This document shows positions 1-5,644 of a DNA stretch of 6,731 nucleotides, one piece after another (within the stretch, counting starts at the first letter, position 1; each line of letters starts with the position of its first letter). The notes beneath the pieces are model-generated. The model had not been told where the DNA came from. It saw only the letters and a list, made by a program, of their open reading frames with translations, and did no database searches. The position numbers and the translations under genes are program-made. Origin of the DNA: Trebonia sp. (lineage in GTDB: Bacteria > Actinomycetota > Actinomycetes > Streptosporangiales > Streptosporangiaceae); assembly GCA_030043595.1 (NCBI GenBank), contig JASHXJ010000099.1:1-6731 (forward strand), read 5' to 3'.

Positions 1-633
1 ATCCCCGAGGCCCTGCACCACACCTCGTTCGATGACTTCTTCACCGCCGCGGCGAATGGCACGCTGCCGTCGTTTTCCATCCTGGACCCCGACTTCGGCA
101 CCCAGTCGCAGGAGAACCCGCAGAACATCGTCGTCGGCGAGGCGCTGCTCGCCCAGGTGGTCCAGGCACTGGGCAACTCGCCGCTGTGGGAGAAGAGCAT
201 TCTCCTGGTCATGTACGACGAGCACGGCGGCTACTTCGACCATGTTCCGCCGCCGGCAGCCATTCCGCCGGACGGCATTGCCCCAGTCGTCCAGCCCGGC
301 GAGGAACTGTACGAGGGCTTTGCCCGGTACGGGTTCCGCGTCCCTGCGGTGGTCGTCTCCCCGTATGCCAAGCCGGACTACGTCAGTCACGTGGTCTATG
401 ACCAGACGTCGGTTCTGGCGTTCGTCGAGCGGAAGTGGAACCTGCCCGCGCTCACCTACCGCGACGCCAACGCCAACGACCTCACCGACTTCCTCGACCT
501 CGGCGCGCTAGCCAGCGGCCAGCCCACGTTCTCCAAGCTCCCCAAGCTGGCCGCCCCCGGCAACACGCCCGCCCGGCTCGCCTGCTCCACAACGGGACCC
601 GGCACGATCCCGCCACCGGGGTCCATCAGCTGA
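1..633 (+). CDS. Phosphoesterase-family phospholipase C, C-terminal part (5' end outside window)
   Basis: An open frame enters from base 1 and gives 210 residues before the TGA at 631-633, so the start lies upstream of the window. The residues match the C-terminal half of the phosphoesterase family (Pfam PF04185) that contains bacterial phospholipases C and acid phosphatases. Landmarks are LPSFSILDPDFG near residues 22-33, the family hallmark YDEHGGYFDHVPPP at 72-85 (metal-site Asp/Glu/His), YGFRVPAVVVSPYA at 110-123, and the terminal block TSVLAFVERKWNL then RDANANDLTDFLDL. Known members are usually exported and hydrolyse phosphodiesters of phospholipids; the signal region is not visible here. 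The protein ends soon after the catalytic domain with a Pro/Gly-rich tail, so it lacks the extra C-terminal domains of Pseudomonas-type PlcH/PlcN. Substrate preference cannot be told from sequence. The frame start visible at GTG 157 is internal, because homology extends upstream of it. Confidence 0.92.
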   Translation: MPEALHHTSFDDFFTAAANGTLPSFSILDPDFGTQSQENPQNIVVGEALLAQVVQALGNSPLWEKSILLVMYDEHGGYFDHVPPPAAIPPDGIAPVVQPGEELYEGFARYGFRVPAVVVSPYAKPDYVSHVVYDQTSVLAFVERKWNLPALTYRDANANDLTDFLDLGALASGQPTFSKLPKLAAPGNTPARLACSTTGPGTIPPPGSIS

Positions 634-722
634 TAACAGCAACAATCACAGCGGCGATGCCGGGAGCCCAGCCCGGTTCTCCAGCTGCCGTTGTTGCCGC
701 CATTAGGCCAATTCCCGACAAT

Positions 723-1655
723 ATGGCCATGAACGGCGGTGATAACTCTGGGATAGTGACGATCCGCACGCGGTCTCGGCAGTGGATGGCCTTCATCGTC
801 CTTGCGGCCGCGGGCGGGTTCGCGCTGATCCTGGCGGTGCATCGTCCCCGTTGGGGAATGCATGCTCCGGCGGCTGTGCTGGCCGGATACGTTGCCGTGG
901 TCGCGATCGCGGTGATTTCCGGATGGGTCCGTGCCCTGCGCATGGGCCTGCGGCTGGACAGCCAGGGCGTCACGGTCACCAGTTTCTTGCGCACCCGGCC
1001 GGTGCCCTGGTCGCAGGTGAGCCATCTGGCGGATGGTTACCAGGGAGCTGGCGATGGAGGCGAGGTGTGGCGGCTGGCGGTCGTGCTGCGGGACGGCGGG
1101 GTGATCACCTCCGGCGGAGAGCTGGTTCCCTCCAGGAGAGGGGAGGCGCGGGCAGCGACGCAGGCCGCGGCGATCCAGGCCGCAGCAGCCGCACGCGGCA
1201 TTCCGGCTGAGCTCCGCGGCAGGCCAGTGCCGCCCGGGTTCTACGACGATCCAGGCGGCCAGCCGGGTGTCAGGTACTGGACCGGCTGTACCTGGTCCCC
1301 CCTGCTTCCCGCAGCCGCGGCCCGCGCGGCCCGGGTGCCCGCCGTCTACCCGGGCGCGGCGCTGCTGCCCCCGCCGGACCCTCGACCGGGCTGGCACTAT
1401 GCCAGGAGCCGAGCCATGCGCCGGTCCGCGGAATGTGCCCTTCTCGCGCTGCTGTGGGGAAGCTACGCGGTCTGGGTGAACACTCGCAAGCATGGCGGGC
1501 TCGGAGTCGGAGACTGGCTGATCTTCGCCGTGGTAGCGGCCTTCGTGCTGCTTGCGGCCGGACTCCGCGTCAGGTACTTGCTCAGGCTTGATCGGGCTGC
1601 CAAGGCGGTATGGGCCGCCGGCACGGCCACCCGGTCACCGGGACCTCGCACTTGA
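723..1655 (+). CDS. Four-TM membrane protein with PH-like domain and DUF2510-like motif
   Basis: From ATG 723 this is 310 residues. Two hydrophobic helices (about 21-39 and 49-69) are followed by a soluble section whose start (GLRLDSQGVTVTSFLRTRPVPWSQV, about 75-99, then WRLAVVLRDGGVITSGG) looks like the actinobacterial PH_6 domain, a small PH-fold module found in mycobacterial and streptomycete membrane proteins. At 171-191, GFYDDPGGQPGVRYW followed by W191 fits the DUF2510 motif (W/F-Y-x-DP-x-G-x-x-R-Y-W-x-G-x-x-W), usually found in actinobacterial membrane proteins. An Ala/Pro-rich linker leads to two more hydrophobic helices (about 236-251 and 264-287) and a basic tail. The start is uncertain: ATG 657, ATG 729 and GTG 756 are in frame and none has a clear ribosome site. 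No enzymatic residues are visible. The role is unknown, with signalling or cell-envelope scaffolding conceivable. The gene lies 89 bp after the phospholipase gene on the same strand. Confidence 0.82.
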   Translation: MAMNGGDNSGIVTIRTRSRQWMAFIVLAAAGGFALILAVHRPRWGMHAPAAVLAGYVAVVAIAVISGWVRALRMGLRLDSQGVTVTSFLRTRPVPWSQVSHLADGYQGAGDGGEVWRLAVVLRDGGVITSGGELVPSRRGEARAATQAAAIQAAAAARGIPAELRGRPVPPGFYDDPGGQPGVRYWTGCTWSPLLPAAAARAARVPAVYPGAALLPPPDPRPGWHYARSRAMRRSAECALLALLWGSYAVWVNTRKHGGLGVGDWLIFAVVAAFVLLAAGLRVRYLLRLDRAAKAVWAAGTATRSPGPRT

Positions 1656-1695
1656 CAGAGATAGGAGCTTCGGGCCAGCAGGGAACGCGCACCGC

Positions 1696-1703
1696 AAGGG
1701 GGG
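1696..1703 (+). promoter_or_regulatory. Ribosome binding site for the 208-residue gene
   Basis: The run AAGGGGGG lies directly upstream of ATG 1706. It is the best Shine-Dalgarno-like stretch near any in-frame start of this frame. It favours 1706 over the upstream in-frame GTG at 1610, which would overlap the preceding gene by 46 bases. Confidence 0.6.
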
Positions 1704-1705
1704 CG

Positions 1706-2332
1706 ATGGATAGCAAATGGCATGAATTCGATCAAAAACCCGGCGCGTGCCTTCGGTGGGAGAAGGTGAAGGGGGGGTTCTCGTCCGCCCGCTGGACCTT
1801 TGAACTGCGTGCGGCGGATCAGCAGGAAATAGCCTCCGTCCGCGGCTGGCCCTACGTCGGGCCCATGACGGCCTGCACCGGCGGGAAGACCTTCACGTGG
1901 AACCGCACAGGGAACGACCGCCCGGCAAGGCCGGCGCCACCTGTCATTGCCGACCTGGTGAAAGGCTGGGGGCAGGACCCCCGCAAGATACGCGAGCTCA
2001 TCGACGACACCGGGACACCCATCCTGTACGTCAGCGGGGAAAGCTTCAACGGCCAGGCTGGCATCCGGATCGCGTTTCCCGACCGGCGATGGCTCCGGTT
2101 CCTGATCCGCGGGACCGGATGCCAGGATGCCCTCATGACCGCCATAGATCAGGCAGGGAACAAGGCCGCCCGGTTCCGGGTCACCCGCGTCACCCGGCTT
2201 AACCAGCTCCTGGCAGGGGCGGAGATCGCGGTGCATCCCGACCGGACGCTGACCGATGAGCTAGCGCTCGCTATCGCGATATCGCCGGCATCGATCCACC
2301 ACTTCTTTCTCAAGCCGGGCGGAGGCGGGTGA
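1706..2332 (+). CDS. Hypothetical protein, 208 residues, soluble
   Basis: I do not recognise this family. The predicted product is 208 residues, soluble, without signal peptide or membrane helices, and rich in aromatic and basic residues. It has alternating short hydrophobic strands: ARWTFELRAADQQEIASVRGW at about 28-48, TPILYVSGES at 104-113, IRIAFPDRRWLRFLIRG at 120-136, and ARFRVTR at 155-161. It ends with LTDELALAIAISPASIHHFF at 182-201. Strands carrying 'residue lists' about a polypeptide's own features, followed by a hydrophobic C-terminal helix, recall the tubby/LURP-one/scramblase-like fold, but this is inference from pattern only. The codons at the 5' end (about 1706-1745) are noticeably more A/T-rich than the rest. 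The gene lies 50 bp after the membrane-protein gene on the same strand and may be co-transcribed with it; two GC hairpins follow it. Function unknown. Confidence 0.75.
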   Translation: MDSKWHEFDQKPGACLRWEKVKGGFSSARWTFELRAADQQEIASVRGWPYVGPMTACTGGKTFTWNRTGNDRPARPAPPVIADLVKGWGQDPRKIRELIDDTGTPILYVSGESFNGQAGIRIAFPDRRWLRFLIRGTGCQDALMTAIDQAGNKAARFRVTRVTRLNQLLAGAEIAVHPDRTLTDELALAIAISPASIHHFFLKPGGGG

Positions 2333-2338
2333 ATGCTC

Positions 2339-2388
2339 CGCCCGCTGGCGCAAGGCGGGCGTGCCGCATGCGCGACACTCCCGCATGC
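2339..2388 (+). terminator. Two tandem GC-rich hairpins after the 208-residue gene
   Basis: Hairpin one has arms CGCCCGC (2339-2345) and GCGGGCG (2355-2361) with a 9-nt loop. Hairpin two has arms GCATGCG (2366-2372) and CGCATGC (2382-2388), again with a 9-nt loop. They begin 7 bases after the TGA at 2330-2332. No T-run follows, which is common for actinobacterial terminators. They plausibly separate the upstream transcript from the tmrB-like gene. Confidence 0.5.
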
Positions 2389-2427
2389 CCGGAAGCTGAA
2401 GCTACCTCAAGTCAGCACGGGCGTTAG

Positions 2428-2445
2428 CCGGTTACCGTGTACCGG
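2428..2445 (+). promoter_or_regulatory. Putative -10 box and inverted repeat at a leaderless start
   Basis: TACCGT (2433-2438) fits the TANNNT -10 pattern of actinobacteria and lies 6 bases before the GTG at 2445. No Shine-Dalgarno sequence is present, so the message could begin at the start codon. The -10 sits inside an imperfect inverted repeat whose arms CCGGT (2428-2432) and ACCGG (2441-2445) pair exactly and run into the start codon. No convincing -35 box is seen. Confidence 0.35.
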
Positions 2446-3041
2446 TGATCATCTGGATTAACGGCGGGTTCGGGGCGGGGAAGACGACGCTGGCGCAGGA
2501 GCTGCACCGGAGGGTCCCGGACGCGGTCGTGTACGACCCGGAGCAGGTCGGGGTCATGCTGTGGAAGTGGATGCGGCCCAACGACGATTTCCAGGACCTG
2601 CCGAGCTGGCGGGAGCTCGTGGTCGCGGCGGCTCTGTCGCTGCGCAGGCACCACGCCGAGACGCTGATCGTCCCGATGACGCTGATCCGCGACGATTACC
2701 GGACCGAGATCCTTGGCGGCCTGGCCGACGCGGGCGAGGAGGTCCTGCACGTCTTCCTTGAGGTGGACGCGGGCGTGCTCCGGCAGCGGCTCAAGACCCG
2801 CGTGATCGCCCCCGGCAACCCGGAGGCGGCCCAGTCGGCCCGCGAGTGGACACTGAGCCGCGTGGATGCGGCCGTCCTCGCCGCCGCCCGCCAGCCGGGC
2901 GGGACGCTCATGCTGCGCTCGGACAGGCTCACCCCGGCTGAGCTGGCCGACGAGGTGCTGGCCAGGGCCAATTTGCCCCGGGTTCACGCAGACGCTAAGC
3001 CGATGCGGCACGCACCATCACCGGCCCCAAAAGAGACCTAG
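2445..3041 (+). CDS. tmrB: TmrB-like P-loop protein (putative tunicamycin/nucleotide-antibiotic resistance)
   Basis: 198 residues, close to the length of Bacillus subtilis TmrB (about 197). The N-terminus MIIWINGGFGAGKTTLAQEL carries the Walker A P-loop (G7-G-F-G-A-G-K13-T14) in the arrangement I recall for TmrB. Other shared blocks are VYDPEQVGVML (29-39), DDFQDLPSWR (47-56), TLIVPMTLI (73-81), an Arg-rich LID-like stretch RQRLKTRV (113-120), and ARANLP (173-178). TmrB is an ATP-binding membrane-associated protein that confers tunicamycin resistance in Bacillus, perhaps by binding the drug. Relatives in actinomycetes are often labelled simply AAA-family ATPase, so drug specificity is inferred. 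The start is GTG 2445 with no ribosome site. The gene is monocistronic, its stop codon TAG lies inside a strong hairpin, and it converges on the ABC transporter operon. The C-terminal 20 residues are Pro/Lys/His-rich and look disordered. Confidence 0.85.
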   Translation: MIIWINGGFGAGKTTLAQELHRRVPDAVVYDPEQVGVMLWKWMRPNDDFQDLPSWRELVVAAALSLRRHHAETLIVPMTLIRDDYRTEILGGLADAGEEVLHVFLEVDAGVLRQRLKTRVIAPGNPEAAQSAREWTLSRVDAAVLAAARQPGGTLMLRSDRLTPAELADEVLARANLPRVHADAKPMRHAPSPAPKET

Positions 3042-3060
3042 CGATCGTTGATCGCTAGGT
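3036..3060 (+). terminator. Perfect 11-bp hairpin overlapping the tmrB-like stop codon
   Basis: The arms ACCTAGCGATC (3036-3046) and GATCGCTAGGT (3050-3060) are exact reverse complements separated by GTT. The TAG stop (3039-3041) is inside the left arm. No T-tract follows on the plus strand. Four A residues in a row (3029-3032) lie just before the left arm and would read as a U-tract on the minus strand, so the structure could stop transcription coming from the convergent ABC operon as well as from tmrB. Confidence 0.65.
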
Positions 3061-3158
3061 GCATCGCGCACCAAGCGAAGCCGATGGTCTGTTCGGGAGG
3101 TTGGTTCTCATTTCCCGGAACGGGCCGTTATGACTCCTGTCTCAGGGCTTGGACAGCC

Positions 3159-3971
3159 TCAGCCGGTCAGTTCGGGCCGGGTCCTGCGCTGTCGGCGGAC
3201 GGGCAGGGCCGTGGAGTGCTGGGAGGCGCCGATGAGGGCGGCGATGCCGGCTCCGGCAAGGGCGAAGGCGCCGAGCACGAGGAGCGGCCGTCCGAGCTGG
3301 GAGGGGGTGCCGGTCAGTGCGGCGCGGTAGGCGTTCAGTGCCCAGTAGCCCGGGGATGCGGGGGCGATGTCGCGCAGCCAGCCGGGCAGCAGGGGGACCG
3401 GGATGATGGCGCCGCCGAGGACGCTGGTAAGCAGCGCGACGATGTCGCCCGCGGCGCTGAGCTGCGCCGGGCTGCGGGCGAGGGTGGAGGCGCCGGAGCC
3501 CAGCAGCAGGACGCAGGCGGACCAGGCGAGGGCGCACGCCGCGAGCGCCCACCACCCGGCGCGCGGGTGCAGCCCGAAGGCCGCGGTGGCGAACCCGAAG
3601 AGCAGGGCCTGCTGGGCGGCGATCGCGATGAAGATCGGCAGGGCCTTGCCGGCGAGGATCTCGCCGAAGCCGGCCGGGCTGGCCAGCAGCCGCTCCCACG
3701 TGTGCCAGGTCCGCTCGTTGAGCAGGTGCGCGGCGCCGACCTTGAGCGCGAAGAGCGAGAACATGACGGCCATCCCGGCGGCCGCCTGGTCGATCCCGGC
3801 CGATGGCGGCCCTGGGATCACGGTGCCCAGAGCGGTGTACAGCGGCCTGGTGGCGGTGATGAGGAGCAGCCCCATGACCGTGTAGCCGATCATCGGGCCC
3901 GGGTCACGCGCGATCAGGACCGTCTGGTGGCGTGCCTCGGCTGCGAGCCTGGTCGCCGGCTGCCGGCTCAT
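3159..3971 (-). CDS. ABC-2 type exporter permease (DrrB-like)
   Basis: 270 residues from ATG 3971 (reading leftwards) to TGA 3159-3161. Around six hydrophobic segments are visible (about 27-41, 62-82, 108-132, 141-165, 175-195 and 232-248), as in ABC-2 permeases of the drug/polysaccharide export class (Pfam ABC2_membrane). Hallmarks are LNERTWHTWERLLASP (84-99) followed by LAGK (106-109), and the late block PVPLLPGWLRDIAPASPGYWALNAYRA (191-217), which matches the family's conserved 'LPxWLxxIAxxxPxYWA' region. The start was chosen because ATG 3971 overlaps the ATPase stop by the four-base ATGA, with GGTGA just upstream inside the ATPase gene; a longer reading from 4016 would overlap more. Tight coupling shows that it is the membrane partner of the ATPase. 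Exported substrate is unknown. The tail is basic (VRRQRRTRPELTG). Confidence 0.92.
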   Translation of the reverse strand: MSRQPATRLAAEARHQTVLIARDPGPMIGYTVMGLLLITATRPLYTALGTVIPGPPSAGIDQAAAGMAVMFSLFALKVGAAHLLNERTWHTWERLLASPAGFGEILAGKALPIFIAIAAQQALLFGFATAAFGLHPRAGWWALAACALAWSACVLLLGSGASTLARSPAQLSAAGDIVALLTSVLGGAIIPVPLLPGWLRDIAPASPGYWALNAYRAALTGTPSQLGRPLLVLGAFALAGAGIAALIGASQHSTALPVRRQRRTRPELTG

Positions 3972-4879
3972 GACTTCACCAGGTGGCGGTAGAGGTCGTC
4001 CAGGGTCGGCGGGCACAGTTCGATGGATCGCAGGTGAGCCACCGCGTCAGGATGCGCGGCCAGCAGGGGGACCAGTGCCGATGCCGGCTCGGGAGCGGTG
4101 ATGACGAGCCGCGTACCCTCCCGGCAGACCTCGGCCGGGCTGCCCGCCGGGGCCGCCAGCGGGGGCGGCGGCCGGTCGAAGTCGGCCACCGCGTGCCCGG
4201 GGACGGTGGCCAGCAGCGCTGCCCGGTTGCCCCGGGCGATGATCCGGCCGTGATCCGCGACGGCCAGGGTGGCGTCCAGCGTGTCCAGCTCGGGCAGGTA
4301 ATGCGTCGTGTAGACGACCGCCGCGCCGTCGTCGGCGGCGCCGCGCACGACGGCGAGCAGCGCGTCACGGGTGACCGGGTCGGCGCCGACGGTGGGCTCG
4401 TCCAGCAGCAGCAGCCGCGGCCGGTGCACCATCGCCGTCGCCGCCTGGAGGCGGCGCTGCTGGCCGCCTGACAGGTCGCGCACTCGCCGGTCCAGGACGT
4501 CGCCGAGCATGAGCGTGTCGGCGAGCTGCCTGATCCGGATCCGTGCCTCCCGGCGGCGTATGCCATACAGCCCGGCGAAGGCGCCCAGGTTTTCGCGTGC
4601 CGTGGCCGTCGGGTACAGGGCAAGCTCCTGGGGGGCGAGGCCGAGCAGCGGCCGGACCCTCGCCGCTGCGCGGGTCACGTCCGCCCCCGCAACCCGCACC
4701 ACGCCGGACTCCGGTGCGACAAGGCCCGCGGTCACCCGGGCGAAGGTGGTCTTGCCCGCCCCGTTGTGCCCCACCAGCCCGGTGATCTCGCCTGCCGAGA
4801 CCCTCAGGTCGAAGCCGTCGAGCGCGACCGTGCTGCCGAAGCGCTTCACCAGGCCGGTGGCGTCCAGTACCGCTGTCAC
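3968..4879 (-). CDS. ABC transporter ATP-binding protein (DrrA-like exporter ATPase)
   Basis: 303 residues with all ABC ATPase motifs: Walker A G37-H-N-G-A-G-K43-T44, Q-loop Gln84 in LAPQE, signature LSGGQ at 136-140, Walker B LLLLD160-E161, D-loop GADP, and H-loop His193 in YTTHYL. Nothing suggests loss of ATP hydrolysis. Past about residue 225 there is a C-terminal extension ending PPTLDDLYRHLV, as in the DrrA/daunorubicin-resistance and DUF4162-bearing exporter ATPases. It would energise export through the permease encoded immediately downstream (four-base overlap). The start is GTG 4879, supported by GAGGAGG six bases or so upstream. Transcription is probably under control of the divergent TetR gene, since the operon promoter region shares its palindromic intergenic stretch. 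Substrate cannot be named from sequence. Confidence 0.96.
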   Translation of the reverse strand: MTAVLDATGLVKRFGSTVALDGFDLRVSAGEITGLVGHNGAGKTTFARVTAGLVAPESGVVRVAGADVTRAAARVRPLLGLAPQELALYPTATARENLGAFAGLYGIRRREARIRIRQLADTLMLGDVLDRRVRDLSGGQQRRLQAATAMVHRPRLLLLDEPTVGADPVTRDALLAVVRGAADDGAAVVYTTHYLPELDTLDATLAVADHGRIIARGNRAALLATVPGHAVADFDRPPPPLAAPAGSPAEVCREGTRLVITAPEPASALVPLLAAHPDAVAHLRSIELCPPTLDDLYRHLVKS

Positions 4880-4884
4880 CGTCG

Positions 4885-4891
4885 CCTCCTC
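4885..4891 (-). promoter_or_regulatory. Strong ribosome binding site for the ABC ATPase
   Basis: Read on the minus strand, GAGGAGG ends five bases before the GTG at 4879-4877. It fixes this GTG as the start and contrasts with the absence of any such site before the divergent tetR gene. Confidence 0.8.
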
Positions 4892-4930
4892 TCCCGCCGG
4901 GCAGCATCGCCGGCGGCCGCCGCGCTCATT

Positions 4931-4972
4931 CGATACATTTTTGTATCGTACAGATACGATGCAGCATCGTAT
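4931..4972. promoter_or_regulatory. Nested palindromes, likely TetR operator between divergent genes
   Basis: Three overlapping inverted repeats are present. The first is CGATACA (4931-4937) with TGTATCG (4942-4948), spacer TTTT. The second is ATCGTA (4945-4950) with TACGAT (4955-4960). The third is a perfect palindrome ATACGATGC (4954-4962), centre A4963, GCATCGTAT (4964-4972). A further half-site, GGTATCGTG, lies at 4991-4999. All share the ATCGTA/TACGAT core. The AT-rich block stands out from its GC-rich surroundings and sits between the ABC operon and tetR, as expected for a TetR autoregulated divergent operator. Confidence 0.8.
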
Positions 4973-4985
4973 TGAGTCGTGTCAA
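4956..4985 (-). promoter_or_regulatory. Candidate promoter of the ABC operon
   Basis: On the minus strand a perfect -35 TTGACA occupies 4985-4980. CATCGT at 4961-4956, 18 bases further, could be a weak -10. The pair would straddle the perfect 19-bp palindrome, so a bound TetR dimer would block polymerase. The -10 is poor, so this is a suggestion only. Confidence 0.35.
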
Positions 4986-4992
4986 GAGCCGG

Positions 4993-4998
4993 TATCGT
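4993..4998 (+). promoter_or_regulatory. Candidate -10 box for leaderless tetR
   Basis: TATCGT fits TANNNT and ends 7 bases before ATG 5006. No Shine-Dalgarno sequence precedes the ATG, consistent with a transcript starting at or near the start codon. A -35 is not clear; TTGAGT at 4972-4977 has a short 15-base spacer. Confidence 0.4.
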
Positions 4999-5005
4999 GT
5001 GGATC

Positions 5006-5617
5006 ATGTCGAGGACCCGGGTCCGGCCGACGCGGGAGGAGACCCGCCAGCGGCTCTTCGAGGCAGCTGCGGCGGTGTTCGCCGAGCAGGGAATCGGCGC
5101 CGCCAGCGTGGAAGCGATCACCTCAGCGGCAGGACTGACCCGCGGCGCGTTCTACTCCAACTTCGACGGCAAGGACGACCTCATCACGGCCATGCTGGCC
5201 GACCATGTGACGCAGACCGTCCGCCGAAACCTGGAGCTACTCGCCCGGCACCGGGAGCCGCAGGACTTCATCGCGGCCCTCCAGGCAGTCGACCGCAGCG
5301 AGCAGGACCCCCTCGGCCGCTCGCCGCTCCTGCACCTCGAACTTCTGCTCCACGAGGCCCGTGCCGGGGAACACCGCCCCGAACCCGGCGAGTTCCTCCG
5401 CGCACGCCGCCAGCTCATCGCCGACATCGTGGAAGGCACCGGCCTCGCCAGCACCCGTGGCGGGCCCTTCGACCCGCGGCAGCTGGCCGCCATGCTGCTG
5501 GCCATGGAGGACGGATTCCGCCTGCACCGGCTCATCGACCCCGCCACCACGCCAGCGGACAGCTTCCTGCGATCCCTCAGCGTGCTGCAAACGGCGTTCA
5601 GCACCGCGCACTCCTGA
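5006..5617 (+). CDS. TetR-family transcriptional regulator
   Basis: 203 residues from ATG 5006. The N-terminal TetR domain is clear: TREETRQRLFEAAAAVFAEQGIGAASVEAITSAAGLTRGAFYSNFDGKDDLI over residues 9-60, with the recognition helix around LTRGAFYSNF (44-53). The remainder is helical and ligand-sensing in this family; LLHLELLLHEAR (108-119) is like the C-terminal domains of many actinobacterial drug-responsive TetRs. It probably represses its own gene and the divergent ABC exporter operon by binding the ATCGTA-type palindromes between them, and is released by an exported compound. An in-frame GTG at 4979 would add nine residues, but it lies in the putative promoter, so 5006 is preferred. An HTH_42 gene starts 27 bp downstream on the same strand. 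Confidence 0.93.
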   Translation: MSRTRVRPTREETRQRLFEAAAAVFAEQGIGAASVEAITSAAGLTRGAFYSNFDGKDDLITAMLADHVTQTVRRNLELLARHREPQDFIAALQAVDRSEQDPLGRSPLLHLELLLHEARAGEHRPEPGEFLRARRQLIADIVEGTGLASTRGGPFDPRQLAAMLLAMEDGFRLHRLIDPATTPADSFLRSLSVLQTAFSTAHS

Positions 5618-5644
5618 GACCGCCGGCCGACGACGCCCTGAACC

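Noticed and set aside
660..676. Small hairpin CCGGG/CCCGG after the phospholipase gene
   Set aside because: The stem is only 5 bp and may be coding if the next gene starts at 657; too weak to call a terminator.
456..1493. 345-codon open frame on the minus strand
   Set aside because: It is antisense to the phospholipase and PH/DUF2510 genes; the plus-strand frames carry recognisable motifs and hydrophobic segments, this one does not.
1652..1657. Perfect TTGACA -35 overlapping the stop codon of the PH/DUF2510 gene
   Set aside because: No acceptable -10 lies 16-19 bases downstream, so it was not called as a promoter of the 208-residue gene.
2272..2285. Overlapping palindromes TATCGCGATA and GCGATATCGC
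   Set aside because: They lie inside coding sequence, are short, and have no flanking context that suggests a site.
3048..3992. 314-codon plus-strand frame
   Set aside because: It is antisense to the ABC permease and dominated by Gly/Glu/Arg repeats without motifs.
4911..4922. 12-bp palindrome CGGCGGCCGCCG upstream of the ABC ATPase
   Set aside because: Simple GC palindromes occur often by chance at this base composition; nothing links it to the ATCGTA-type operator.
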